A stretch of 64,000 bases of DNA from Congeria kusceri (GCA_027627225.1 CM051029.1:30331748-30395747), one strand, 5' to 3'; shown: positions 38,867 through 49,529, counted from the first letter of the stretch. Numbers and translations are program-made. Notes: generated by a model from the letters alone, not told the origin.

Positions 38867-40190
38867 GTCAACAAGAGCTGTCAGAGGACAGCACGCTCCA
38901 CTCTTTGAAGTATTTCAGTTGGTACATATGTTTGAAAGTGGAAGGGGCATACATTTGACGACATACACAACTGAGTTATGGCAATTATGTCATCAAAATT
39001 TACCAAGTTTCAAGTAAAAATCTTGTGTAGTTTATTAATTTGAAGACTTTGGAACAAGTGGGCATACCTCTATCAAAATGCAAAACAGAGTTATAGGGAA
39101 TGTTGCACCTGATAAGGTGTTGATGACACAGATATAGTCCAGGTTGCAAGTGAATAACTTATGTAGTTCTAAAATTACAAAACTTGTTAATATAAATTTT
39201 AACCAAAAGTATATGTGATAAAGGGGTATAACTCTGTCAAAATACAAAAAGCTATAGGGAATGTTGCCCCTGATACTGGAGTTGAGGACACATATATATT
39301 CCAAGTTTTAAGTGAATAACTTATGTAGTTACAAAACTTTTGAATCTAAACCAGTAAAACTATGTTGCCCCGGACACTGGGATTGATGAAAAAGGTATAT
39401 TCCAAGTTTCAAGCGAATAACTTATGTAGTTCTGCAGTTACAAAACTTTTGAAAATAAACTTTAACCTGAAAATCTATGTGAAAAATGGGCATGACTCCG
39501 TCAGAATAAAAAAAAATGGTTATGGGAAATGTTCCTCCTGATACTGGAGTTGAGGTCAAAAGTATATTCCAAGTTTCAAAACAATAACTTATGTAGTTGT
39601 AAAGTTACAAAACTTTTAAATATGAACTTCAACCAGAATATCAATGTGAAAAAGAGACGTAACTCTGTCAAAAGACAAAACCGAGTTATGGAGGATATTA
39701 CTTCTGATACTGGAGTTGATGACAAAGGTATATTCTAAGTTTCAAGTGAACAACTTGTGTGGTTTTGAAGTTAGACAACTTTTGAATTTAAACTTGAACC
39801 AGAAAATCTATCTAACAAAACGGCATTACTTTGTCAAAAGACAAATCATAATTATGAGAGATGTTGCTCCTGATACTGGAATTAATGACAAAGGTATATT
39901 CCAAGTTTCAAGAGAATAACTTTATGTCGAACTGCAGTTACACAACTTTTGAATATAAACTTTAACTTGAAAATCTATGTCAAAAAGGGGCATAACTCTG
40001 TAAAAATACAAAATAGAGTTATGGGGAATGTTGCCCATGATACTGGAATTGATGAAAGTTACAAGTTCAAGTGAATAACTTATGTAGTTTTGAAGTTACA
40101 AGACTTTTGAATACACACTTTAACCAAATTCTGACGACGACGCCGGGGGTAGTATGAAAGCTCACCTTTTCTTCGAATAGTCGAGCTTAA
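38867..40190. mobile_element. minisatellite-bearing element with hairpin ends (~165-bp repeats)
   Basis: It opens with a hairpin (gctgtcagaggacagc, 38,877-38,892) followed by acgctccactctttgaag. It carries about eight degenerate repeats of ggggcataactctgtcaaaa..gggaatgttgcccctgatac..caagtttcaagtgaataact, with starts near 38,945, 39,061, 39,222, 39,486, 39,655, 39,822 and 39,988 (~161-169 bp apart). It closes with ctgacgacgacgccgggggt and a second stem (agctc 40,159-40,163 with gagct 40,183-40,187). I associate both ends with a high-copy bivalve element of the pearl/Helitron-like minisatellite class. The three ORFs here are repeat artefacts. Confidence 0.75.
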
Positions 40191-40559
40191 AATGCTAACC
40201 AGGAAGTGTTTGTTATGTGCCTGCAAGATATGTATGCACTTTATTATATATTTACTTTAATTGGCCAATACAGTTTACACTAATAACATAGAGTTCAACC
40301 GAGGGTCCGATTTATAAAAAAATATTAAGACTGTTGAAGCTGGTTTTGCTTTAGCTCAGTATTTTCAAATTGCAATAATTTGCATGTCCGATAATCTAAA
40401 TGAATACTATTTTTGGTTATTAAATAGGAATTTTGATGATATACTTTAAAAGAGTAAAGCCTTCGAGAAACTGGACCCAACAGTTTAAGAATGCAACTAA
40501 CTTATAAGGTACCATTATATATTCCAACAAGAGTTCATATTGATCTTCTTGTCCACAGA
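40191..40559. other. sequence 3' of the recombinase gene
   Basis: About 370 bp between the gene's last stop codon and the minisatellite element. No convincing poly(A) signal was pinned down. Confidence 0.4.
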
Positions 40560-40825
40560 TTATGGTCGTCTGTCCTCTTTTAAATCACAGAGGTCTTTCT
40601 TGGAACATAACTTTCTAATTTTTAAAAGTTGTTGCCATACATTATAAATATGTGTTGCACCACATTTGTTTCGTTTCGTTTGTGTTGAATGCAAAAGAGC
40701 TATTCTTCTGGACTTGTTACGTTCATTAAATAGTTTAGCGTATATTACTTTTAATCGTTCAGCGAGAGGCAGATCAGCGTGAATATCAGGATGAAGACGA
40801 GTGAATTCCCGAATTCCGGAGTATC
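40560..40825 (-). pseudogene. recombinase gene last exon
   Basis: Acceptor ttttacattttag, then an 87-codon open frame in the inherited phase starting YSGIREFTRLHPDIHADLPL and continuing through a basic stretch (FNERNKSRRIALLHSTQTKR) to TAA at 40,562-40,560. It has no ATG near its start, so a simple ORF search misses it. I do not recognise the domain. Its charge and codon composition differ from the surrounding AT-rich noise. Confidence 0.6.
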
Positions 40826-42317
40826 CTAAAATGTAAAATTGTGAGTGTAATTACAAAGCTGAAGATGAAATGGTGGTTGTTAATATTATTAGTACCAAGT
40901 TTGGTATCGTGACCACAACAATGCTATACAAAATGAAAGTATTTGATCTGTGGTCATAAGATCACATTATTTATTTTGTGCTAAACATTGCCGAATACAA
41001 GATGAATTTACTTTCATAACTAGAACCTGCATTGCGACTTTTGTTAATTGAGATCCTTACAACTGGAGATCCACATATTTTATAATGTCACCCACCTGGT
41101 AAATTTCCTTTAGTGTCCCATTTAGAAATGTTGTGTACTGTACTGGAAAAGTATATGTTCAGCCGTTGGGTATCTTCTTTCCATACAGTTTACCGTCAAA
41201 CTATTAATAGAAGAAGAGGGCAACGATGGCATTAGATCGCTTAACTGAGTTTAACCAATGGTTATTTTTAGCAAACGTGTCACTTGTGTTCTGGCATGAT
41301 TTTCAAAGCTTCAATAGACAACAAAACCATATTAGATTTTCTGTAGAGCCGTACAACAAAACTAAACGTCACATTTTCGCAAACATAAATGTCTCAAAGT
41401 ACTTTTAGAGGGTTATCCAAGAAACAATATTACTTTAATATGCAGTGATTTTAGACACGAAACGTTCCATGATTTTAACATAGCCATATATGGATTCTAA
41501 ACCCTCACTGAGGAAGCAATGTTTCTTCGAAAAATCAAACTAGCTTGAGGATTTTGACATAGGACAGAAGCGCATGTCCTTGAAAGTATTAAGAAATGCC
41601 CATTGGTTTCTTGCAAGAGCAGGTTTTAATATTTGTGTATGTACCAGCATTGAAGAATATAAGCACTGAACAGTAAAATAAAACAGCCTTCTGTTTTCCA
41701 TTTCCAGCTAGACAATTCTCAAAATAATTTATATGCAAAATACCTTAATCTTTCTAACTAACACATCTAATATTTTAGACCTGTATGTGAGTGTCATACA
41801 CCTTCTTATGGTGCATTTTCCCGAAAAGATATGATATTGTTTCCCGTTATATCGCACCGCTATAACAGACCAACAAAATTATATCAGGCTTCTTTTTAAA
41901 TCATTATGCTAGTCACAATACATATACACACAAATAACAGGTACATATCGAGAATACTAAAACTATATTAGTCAGACTTCAATTCACGAAATGCTACCAT
42001 CGATTTCAAGAATCTCATATCTGACGAGTTCATTACCAACTCAGAATGACATATTGTCATAATATACGTGTTTCTCCACATGAATTGGTCATATAAATAG
42101 AGAGACAATGGAGGAGTGGACGGAAATTCAAACACAAATACAGACATGCCATCCTTTAATCAGACCATTCAATTCATAAACGGAATAGCAACAATTCTAA
42201 TTATGAATTAGACACTTACAAGAAATTTCAGTTTGATTAAATAGCAGAGTTCTGCTATATTCTCATTAAATACCCCATTTTTATTTAGACATGTTTTTAT
42301 CAGCAAAAATAACTTAC
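40826..42317 (-). other. intron of the recombinase gene
   Basis: About 1.5 kb. The 60-codon plus-strand ORF at 41,226-41,408 has no recognisable features. A possible cryptic exon (41,094-41,140, tttccag..CCAG|GTGGGT) was seen but not phased. Confidence 0.4.
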
Positions 42318-42350
42318 CTTTATCCTTTTGCCAAAGTTACTGCCAATATG
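42318..42350 (-). pseudogene. recombinase gene 33-bp exon with one in-frame stop
   Basis: Strong boundaries (ttttgtttcag acceptor, AAAG|GTAAGT donor). The phase is kept whether the exon is included or skipped. In frame it reads AYWQ, TAA (42,339-42,337), LWQKDK. Skipping it leaves the downstream frame open. Confidence 0.5.
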
Positions 42351-42642
42351 CTGAAACAAAAGAAATATTAGTTATTCTTATACATGTAAACTTTATTAAG
42401 TTTAGTCTTTACACATTACAATGTGTCCCTGGGTATCTAAACAACAACGGAATGAAGGAGTGATTCGTTAACTCTGAAAGTATCATGTACATTTCATAAA
42501 ATAGCCAAGAAGTTAATGGTTCTTGAAAGAAAATCCCATGTCCTTAGTCGTCAGGCCATTCTCATGCAGTCACATTAATTATCTGAATATAACAAATACA
42601 TTTAATATGACAAATATTCAAGATATATTTTAGCGTACTAAC

Positions 42643-42678
42643 CTCCAAAATATCGCAATTTAACATTTTATAAACATT
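42643..42678 (-). other. possible extra 36-bp exon
   Basis: Bounded by acceptor agttgcag and donor GGAG|GTTAGT. Its length is a multiple of three, so it would keep phase, but in frame it has a TAA. Its status is uncertain and it is not counted in the 784-codon model. Confidence 0.25.
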
Positions 42679-42689
42679 CTGCAACTGTA

Positions 42690-43690
42690 CGATGAATTAA
42701 ATATGAAACCTCTAGGCCATGCGGTTTCAGAGGAGATTTTTAAAATCATTTTGCTATTTATGTGTAAATAAACCATGTGACCCCTGGGGTGTGGTCAGTT
42801 TTGACCCATGGAGCATAATTTGAACAAACTTTGTAAAGGACCACTAAAGAATGTTATATACCAAATATGAAACCTCTGGGCCTTGCGGTTTCAGAGGAGA
42901 AGATTTTTAAAGTCATTTTGATATATATTCTATATTAACCATTAGACCCCCGGGGCGTGGCCAGTTTTGACCACAGGGGCATAATTTGAACAATTTTTGT
43001 AGAGGACCAGTTCAGGATGTTACATACCAAATATGAAATCTCTGGGCCTTGTGGTTCAGAAGAGAAAAATTTTAAAGTCATTTTGCTATATATTCTATAT
43101 AAACCATGTGACCCCGGGGCTTGGCCCGTTTTGACCCCAGGGGCATAATTTGAACAAACTTTGTAAAGGACCACTAAAGGGTGTTACTTACCAAATATGA
43201 AACATCTGGGCCTTGCGGGCTCAGAGGAGACCATTTTTAAAGTAATTTTGCTATGGAGAAGATAGTTAAATCATTTTGATACATATTCTATATAAACCAT
43301 GTGACCCCCCTGGGCGTGGCTCGTTTTGCCCCAGAGGCATAATTTGAACAATCTTTGTAGAGAACCTCTAGAGGATGTCACATATCGAATATGAAAGCTC
43401 TGAGCCTTGCGGTTTCATAGAAGAAGGTTTTTAAAGTTTTCACTTTTTAAATCCATTTTTTAGCTCTGGTGACCTACATATTTAGCAACAACATTGAAAG
43501 AAGTCTCCCCAAGGATCATTCCTGAGAAGTTTGGTGAAAATCTGCCAAGCGGTTAAGGAGGGGCTGTTGTTTGAATGAAAAGTAGACGACGCACGCACGC
43601 ACACACGCACGCACGCACGAACGCACGACGGACAACGGGCAATCACAAAAGCTCACCATGAGCACTTTGTGCTCCGGTGAGCTAAAAAAC
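42690..43690 (+). mobile_element. minisatellite element with terminal cruciform (~167-bp repeats), in intron
   Basis: Four copies of accatgtgacccc..ggg.gtgg..ttttgacc..ggcataatttgaac recur near 42,772, 42,939, 43,107 and 43,297 (spacings 167, 168, 190). The 3' part has (ACGC)n runs near 43,590 and gacggacaacgggcaatcac. It ends in a near-perfect nested hairpin: agctcacc (43,650-43,657) pairs with ggtgagct (43,676-43,683) and, inside it, gagcac pairs with gtgctc. I know this end from high-copy bivalve elements of the pearl/Helitron-like type. The left boundary is not precise. ORFs at 42,935-43,174 and 43,516-43,704 are artefacts. Confidence 0.75.
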
Positions 43691-43726
43691 ACTGGTGAAC
43701 CCAATAATTAAAATTATGGGTCTTAC

Positions 43727-43769
43727 CTTCAATATGTGAACCTTGCTGAATTGAGATTTCTTCGCCATC
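43727..43769 (-). pseudogene. recombinase gene exon, mini-exon
   Basis: 43 bp between acceptor ttttgtttag and donor AAG|GTAAGA, phase 0 to 1, reading DGEEISIQQGSHIE. The pattern GGEIYIS / GEEISIQ repeats across this and the previous exon. Confidence 0.6.
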
Positions 43770-43943
43770 CTAAACAAAAGCAAATTTTATAACTCAGCAA
43801 TTTATCGATATAGGAGTATAATTAATTTAGCAAACAGATGATTCGTCTTTAGTTATTTTCGAATCCTTTAAATATTGTTGAATATTTTGTTTAACAAAGT
43901 AAGGAAAACTCTGAGAAATATTACTATAATTATGCTAACCTAC

Positions 43944-43978
43944 CATTGAGATGTAAATTTCTCCGCCACTGCTTATTT
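43944..43978 (-). pseudogene. recombinase gene exon, acidic mini-exon
   Basis: 35 bp between acceptor gattctacag and donor ATG|GTAGGT, phase 1 to 0, reading ISSGGEIYISM. An ATG frame (from about 44,001) reads into the same exon, so an internal start is conceivable but not needed. Confidence 0.55.
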
Positions 43979-44533
43979 CTGTAGAATCCGAATCGTGCAT
44001 TTTTTAAGCAAACGATTCCCGCATGGTTGATTCTGTACAGGAGAAGATACTTGTGAATACGTCCAAATTTATTCTGTAAATAATGTTTGTAAACATAGAC
44101 ACATCGTCCTGGAAAAAATTGTTTTCTGTGTAACGGACACTTCCTTTACAAACCGCCAAAGTAGCCCAGTCGTAATTTACCAAACAAAGCCCATGTTTTG
44201 TTGGCAAAATAGTTTTATTGACAAGTCAGTACACATCATTAAGCATTGCATAAGAAATAAAAAAAAAATGACTGATATGCAACAATGACTACCTTACCAG
44301 AGCTGTTAACCAAGATAACCAAAACCACAGTGGCGGCGATATGGCATTAGAACGCTTATGGGGTTTATGAGGGCCGGAAAGCTCTGTAGGTTAAGCACAA
44401 GGTCTATGAACAAGCTCTATGAACGAGATGTCCGGGCTAAGAGTCATTATACTAGTATGACGGAACACTGTTTTCATTATGTGAGGTTTAACTACAGAAC
44501 ATTACTACGGGCAAACACAAAAGCATAGCTTAC

Positions 44534-44593
44534 CGTTTCTTGCCATTGTGTTTGTGATCTGTTCCATTATTTGGTTTGATTGTTCTTGTGTTT
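44534..44593 (-). pseudogene. recombinase gene exon, Gln-rich linker
   Basis: 60 bp between acceptor attatgttgacag and donor ACG|GTAAGC, phase 1 to 1 and open (TQEQSNQIMEQITNTMARN). It follows the recombinase domain. Confidence 0.6.
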
Positions 44594-45641
44594 CTGTCAA
44601 CATAATCAGGTTAACAGTTTTCCATTGAGTAATGATATAAAATTTAAACGTAATATAACGAAATGAATCCCTGGTGAATGAACTTTGCCTTATCACAACA
44701 CGCGCAATCTAGTTACGCTATTTTATGACGTCATTTTATGTTTTTCTTTTTATTTAGTATGTATTATTTCATATATTTGCAAAATAAAAATAAAAACTGA
44801 GAAAAATAAAATATTACGAAAGTGTTGAATAAAGAAAAATTTATTTGTTCGGCATGAAAACGTATGAACCACTCACCAAAGCCGGTGGCTAAAGTTTTCT
44901 AAAACTTGCTAACTTTGCTTAACTTTAGTAAACACTAATCTAGTAATCTCCGTGACGTCACCTCGTGTCAGAACCTGTGACATTTTGCTATCATGTAACT
45001 GTTTGAGCATTTATTTTGCACAGTTGATTTTGTATTTGTTTATGAAAATTTTACGACATATCTCCACTGAAAATACGTAAACTCGGACCTGTATCTACTT
45101 CCATGTACATTTTATTTTTATATTTCTTTTTGCCCGTAATAACTACATGTACTGCCATATACAATGAATGTATTACGCAAGTAAAGCATGCGGATCAAAC
45201 TTAAACGGAAGCGCGCATTTGTTCTTATTTTAGAATGACCTTTCTAAACATAAAATATTTCTCCTACTAAAAGTGAAAGGTACACAGCATATAGAAGGAC
45301 CAAAACCCATTAAGTTCCGGATAATCATTTGGTCATCTGGGATCTCATACACTCGCATTCTTAAAACATATTAACAGGTTGTTGTTACCACTATGAAATA
45401 ACTAGTTTTTAAATCAATATAATTATGCAGTAGAATATCAGAATTGGACATTTATATACACGGTGATAAGTACTACTCAACCAATGTATGCCATCAGATA
45501 TTGTCATTTTTTTGTCTGTTTACATTAATCAAAATCAACGAAAATAGCCAATCGCATTTGGACCGTCGCTTGTCAATACCGTGTGCACACAATGTTTTAC
45601 AAAAATAGTATATTTTTAGTTATTCATAAATATGTGCATAC
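44594..45641 (-). other. intron of the recombinase gene
   Basis: AT-rich, 1.05 kb. A TGACGTCA palindrome is present near 44,952; no element was recognised. Confidence 0.4.
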
Positions 45642-47222
45642 CTATGTCAATGTTGTGAAGGAATCTTTCAACTTTTGTGACTTCTAATACGGCCGGAGGA
45701 CACTGGTACACATTTCTGTTGATTGCATCACTATGTCCCATGTTGCGGTAAAAGGCACCCCTTTCCTGCTCGTCCGTTTTAAGTTGTGCATATTTGGTCG
45801 ACACTCGATGACGAAACTTCGTTGCTGTTAACGTTTCTACCAAAGCCTTTGCACATATAATCCTGATGCTGTCGGACCCGATCACATGTTTGTCTGACAA
45901 ATTCGTACATGGAAAAAGAAATTTGTTGTATTTGTTAACGCCACAATCTTTCCTTATTTCTGGATCTGCAAGCATTCGCAAGCCTGGGATTGTATCTTCT
46001 GGAAAAAGAACAGGGACCAGACTTTTGTCCCTTTTGCCTGTCTGCTACGCGACTTTCATGGTTTTGAGCATTTTACGCTCCTGTTCTGATAGATCCGAGT
46101 CCGTAAACTTACCCAGCCATTCATCATTCTACGCTTTCTTCCATTGTTCAAGAGTCAATCTACTGGGTTCTCCACCTCTTCTAGCATTAAATAATGTAAC
46201 TCGACATAAAACTAAATTTCTGAGAAGTGTAAATTCGTCGTTTGAAATAAAATTGTATCTGTCTGTTGTTAGTTCTCTGAATTGATGTAGCACATACTTG
46301 GTTAACGTTTGTACGTCTTCCTCAACAGGTAACTCTTTTGGCTTCCTCGTTTCTGTCCGACTGAGAAATGCTTGGCCCTCCATTTCTCCGAATAAAATAG
46401 GCCAATTGTGTGCCAAGACATGGTGAAACCTTATGTGTTCATTCGCTTTTTCATCTTTTCCCACGGATAGATATTTAAACTTAGCAAACTTCTTCATTGT
46501 ATACCCTAGAGATAACTTCAAGTCATTTTTGGAGTCCTTACGGCTCTGCAAAACCTCTTTTAGAAATTCAAAATTGTCTCTAACAAACATTTCTGTGATG
46601 GATGTGCAGTCTTTATTCGTTCTATTTCTGTATATATCTTTGAAGTCCAAAAACAATTTTGCTAACTGTCTTAATATTGTCATAAGAGATTTTTTATTTT
46701 CAGCCTCTTTGCTCTGGTTACCGCCCTTTGCAATATATCTGTGGAAGCCAAAATCCTTCAAATGTATTTTATTTCTACACATGTTGCCGACACCATTGTC
46801 ACGAAATCGACTCAAAATTTTTGCCTGATAGTCTACGTATTTTTCACCAGTGTTTTCATATTGCAGGAGAGTAACATTTATTGCGCTTGATGACGCTTCT
46901 GAAACAGCTGAATGACATTTTTTCTTGTGTTTGTAAAAGGATGTCTTTGATAAAAACGCTTTACACACTGAACATGTAACGATCTCATCATTGCCTTGTT
47001 TTCTTTCTTGAATTAAATCCTTTGTATTTCCATCTCTTATTTGTTTCATATTTGCTAGATATATACCCTTCGTTCTCAAACTGGCAAATGCATGATGTTG
47101 TTCTGGCTTTGGTAATTTCATTGCAGCAATTACTTCCTTTTCAGATGTATGCTGACTTTTCATATGATCAGGTAATTTGGCCGAAATAAAACCACGAAAT
47201 GGACAGGGCCGTTTAGGTTTCC
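45642..47222 (-). CDS. recombinase gene main exon: zinc fingers and tyrosine recombinase domain
   Basis: A 1,581-bp exon from acceptor cttcttttaccag to donor ACATAG|GTATGC, one frame throughout, interrupted only by TAG at 46,131-46,129 and TAG at 46,047-46,045. N-terminal CPFRGFISAKLPDHMKSQH is a zinc finger whose second cysteine is now Arg. CSVCKAFLSKTSFYKHKKKC (about 46,980-46,920) is an intact C2HC-type finger. The recombinase part has box I NARRGGEPSRLTLEQW (~46,185-46,140), the second arginine in ATKFRHRVSTKYAQL (~45,830-45,785) and MGHSDAINRNVYQCPP (~45,742-45,700), which supplies His and the Tyr nucleophile. This order and spacing fit Crypton-type tyrosine recombinases, which cut and rejoin DNA in the nucleus without a DDE transposase. 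ORFs on the opposite strand (45,866-46,285; 46,433-46,828) are shadows. Confidence 0.8.
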
Positions 47223-48001
47223 CTGGTAAAAGAAGAACAACCATGACACAATGCGGTGACAATAGATATTGGTTATTTTATGACGATAACACGTATCATG
47301 TTACAAATAATACTTATTCAAGTTAGCACTAAATAGTAGAGTATCATGAGACAAAAACAACTGGAACTTTGTCGCAGGAGTGACAAAGGGCCCCGAATGA
47401 ATGCTTGTTTGAAGATTGGGCCAGTAAGTTTTTTAAGCTATGGTAGGAAATGAAAATATATGTATTTTTGATAAAATTTTAAATCCCCATCTTAACGCAC
47501 AACTACACGCTACCCTCAATAGAAGGAGGTGCGTTTACAAGGAATATTCTCTATACAGTCAATAAAGGAAAATAATCAAAGCGCCAAGGAATTTGCGAAT
47601 GGATGAAGAACAATTGAAATCCTCATCTTAACGCACATGTTAAAGCACAAATACAAATTACCCTCTACAATGAAGACAAATTTCAAGAAAATCCGTTATC
47701 GACTGAAAAAACGTAATAAATGTGGACGGACGGTCAGACGGACGGACAGAAGGACGGATAGAAAACAATCTGCGGCGCCCTAATTATACCTGAGGTCAAG
47801 CTGCCTGCACCGTAATATGATATATGTCTTATATTAAAATATCACCGCGAAAATACGTGTGTATGTGAAATTCTATTAGAAACAACTCGTTGTTTACATT
47901 TTCATATTGCAATGTGTATATTCATTTAAATGAAAGGATACAGTCTAAGATACCAAAATGATATCGACATGATAGTCGGCAAAAGTACATGTATTTAGTA
48001 C
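47223..48001 (-). other. intron of the recombinase gene
   Basis: Holds an imperfect direct repeat of the type aaatc(c)ctcatcttaacgcaca..accctctac (near 47,482 and 47,617) and a ggacggacggtcagacggac run near 47,724, probably a fragment of another minisatellite element. Confidence 0.45.
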
Positions 48002-48072
48002 CTTTTCTTTCTTTCTCTGATGCAGCTTCATTTTATGCGTCTGTCTGTCATTGCTTTGCTCCAGTTGTTACT
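48002..48072 (-). pseudogene. recombinase gene exon with two in-frame stops
   Basis: 71 bp between acceptor catatatgcag and donor AAAG|GTACTA. Its length links the phases of the flanking exons exactly. In that frame it has TGA (48,050-48,048) and TAA (48,035-48,033), then NEAASEKERK. The other two frames are also closed, which makes real loss of coding function likely if the exon is genuine. Confidence 0.5.
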
Positions 48073-48234
48073 CTGCATATATGTTGATATTGATGCTACT
48101 GCATCTTCACTGCACCAAGAGATAGAAATAACTTTATAAAACCATATAGCATGTGTTGTAAAAGCTTACTGCGATCTCAGTCATTGACACTAATGTCAGT
48201 ATGACACAGTCATGAAAAACGTAACACTAGGTAC

Positions 48235-48327
48235 CTGGTTTTGCTCACGATCAATGTAATACTTCCATCGTCATGTTCGTCGTCAGATATTTGCTTCACA
48301 ATGTGCTGTTCTGTTCCAGTCTTTTCT
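48235..48327 (-). pseudogene. recombinase gene exon, acidic segment
   Basis: 93 bp between acceptor cttttatttag and donor CCAG|GTACCT. In the phase passed on by the preceding exon it is open and acidic (KQISDDEHDDGSITLIVSKT). Confidence 0.6.
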
Positions 48328-48678
48328 CTAAATAAAAGAAATATCTTTAAAAACTGTTTTGTTTTAAACAAGTACGAAACGTGTGTTTTATATAAGGGAG
48401 CAACGGTTAGCATGAACATGCGTACATGTATGTAACATTCTTACTAACAGTAGGCAGTTACAGATTGCAATGGGTAATGTAAAAAAAACAATGTTGCCAC
48501 TATGTACCTTTACCATATGTACTGGTGTTAGATAATTTCAATTATAATACACACATATAAAGATCGTTTTACAAACATGGAACACGAGCGCCTCCATAGA
48601 GGTTTAAATCGCAGATAACTCATAGATGTTGAATAAATGACCCCTATATATTCATGCACATTTTAAAAACTATCTTAC

Positions 48679-48724
48679 CGTTTGGGTATATTTAGTTTTG
48701 TTTCATTAACGTCAAAGAAAATAT
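48679..48724 (-). pseudogene. recombinase gene exon
   Basis: 46 bp between acceptor ctatgtacag and donor ACG|GTAAGAT. Only the phase-1 frame is open, reading IFFDVNETKLNIPK, and it ends with CG that completes an arginine codon with the next exon. Confidence 0.6.
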
Positions 48725-49056
48725 CTGTACATAGGTCTGATTGATGGAGACGCCAAGCCGTTAGATTCTCTCTAATCAGAGAAATGTTCGATAAGTGTCC
48801 CACGTGCTAACCGATGTGAAAAATACTAATACGTTCAAATGTTGCCAAAGAAACGTTTTGAAAGTTCTCAAATTTAGATGATCGCAAAATGTCATATTTC
48901 CCAGACATGAAAAAATGTGTGAGTCACAGCGCGTTAACAAGACAACAATATGTATACAAAGATATCCGCAGACCAATAATTGCAAACGAAAGTGTCAGAA
49001 AGGTTTTTTAATTCATATTTTTTAACTATCGGTTATAATTATATTCATACACATAC

Positions 49057-49108
49057 CGTGTGAAAAGTATTTCAATGAATGGTGTATATAGTTTATAGAG
49101 ACAGAGTA
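49057..49108 (-). pseudogene. recombinase gene, exon 2 (option A)
   Basis: A 52-bp segment between an AG acceptor (agctttcag) and donor ACG|GTATGTG, open in phase 0 to 1 (YSVSINYIHHSLKYFSH). If the 5' end follows option B, this exon is skipped. Confidence 0.4.
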
Positions 49109-49315
49109 CTGAAAGCTGTTAAATGAAAATACAAAAATGCATCCAATGGCAAAGTTGTACAAATAACCAATCACCAGCCCAACAGTATTGTACGCTAGCA
49201 TTGTTCACTGGTTGCGAATTTCTTTGCAGGTCAAAAAACAAACATAAAGCTATCTTTTGTCAGAACGTTTTTTATCCACCTCCATGCATTATCCTTTCTT
49301 CCATTTTATGAGTAC

Positions 49316-49387
49316 CTTTGCCACGTTTCCATTTTCAATTCCTTCTTCTCTTAGTCTCGCTAAGGTCTTCTTCAGTATCTTTTCCAT
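49316..49387 (-). pseudogene. recombinase gene, possible exon 1 (option A)
   Basis: The ATG frame starts MEKILKKTLARLREEGIENG and runs 24 codons to a donor AAG|GTACTC, phase 0. It joins the 52-bp exon at 49,108-49,057 in frame. In an alternative reading the same block, entered after an AG at 49,379 in phase 1, gives an acidic-then-basic stretch with one TGA and joins the exon at 48,724 directly. Confidence 0.45.
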
Positions 49388-49529
49388 GTTATACAATTAT
49401 ATGTAGGAACAAGTTTAATAAAGTTGCACATGTTTAGGAGCAACATTAATCAGTGCATCAATGCGAATGTATGTAATGTGAGATTCTTGAAACGAACTAA
49501 TTTTCGTACTGATCTCAGAAAAAATGCAC

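Larger units (their letters stand above)
40560..49387 (-). pseudogene. multi-exon Crypton-like tyrosine recombinase gene with premature stops
   Basis: Exons on the minus strand, inferred from AG..GT boundaries and compatible phase: 49,387-49,316, 49,108-49,057, 48,724-48,679, 48,327-48,235, 48,072-48,002, 47,222-45,642, 44,593-44,534, 43,978-43,944, 43,769-43,727, 42,350-42,318 and 40,825-40,560. They join without a frame break into 2,352 bp (784 codons including the final stop). N-terminal zinc-finger-like motifs precede a tyrosine-recombinase domain with the Arg, Arg, His and Tyr residues in place. An acidic linker and a basic C-terminal exon follow. The family resembles animal Cryptons and their host-gene derivatives. 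Five in-frame stops (48,050-48,048; 48,035-48,033; 46,131-46,129; 46,047-46,045; 42,339-42,337) and a lost zinc-finger cysteine suggest a pseudogene. All inferred splice sites remain intact and there are no frameshifts. The 5' end is uncertain (see 49,530-49,956). Confidence 0.7.

Noticed and set aside
39529..39919. Two similar ORFs in the 165-bp minisatellite
   Set aside because: They are consecutive repeat copies read in an open frame.
42935..43704. Minus-strand ORFs of 79 and 62 codons
   Set aside because: They fall in the intronic minisatellite and its terminal hairpin.
44283..44345. Another recombinase exon (donor CTCTG|GTAAGG near 44,299)
   Set aside because: No acceptor gives an open reading in the required phase.
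45866..46828. Plus-strand ORFs of 139 and 131 codons (45,866-46,285; 46,433-46,828)
   Set aside because: They lie antisense to the recombinase main exon, whose frame carries recognisable motifs; these are shadows.
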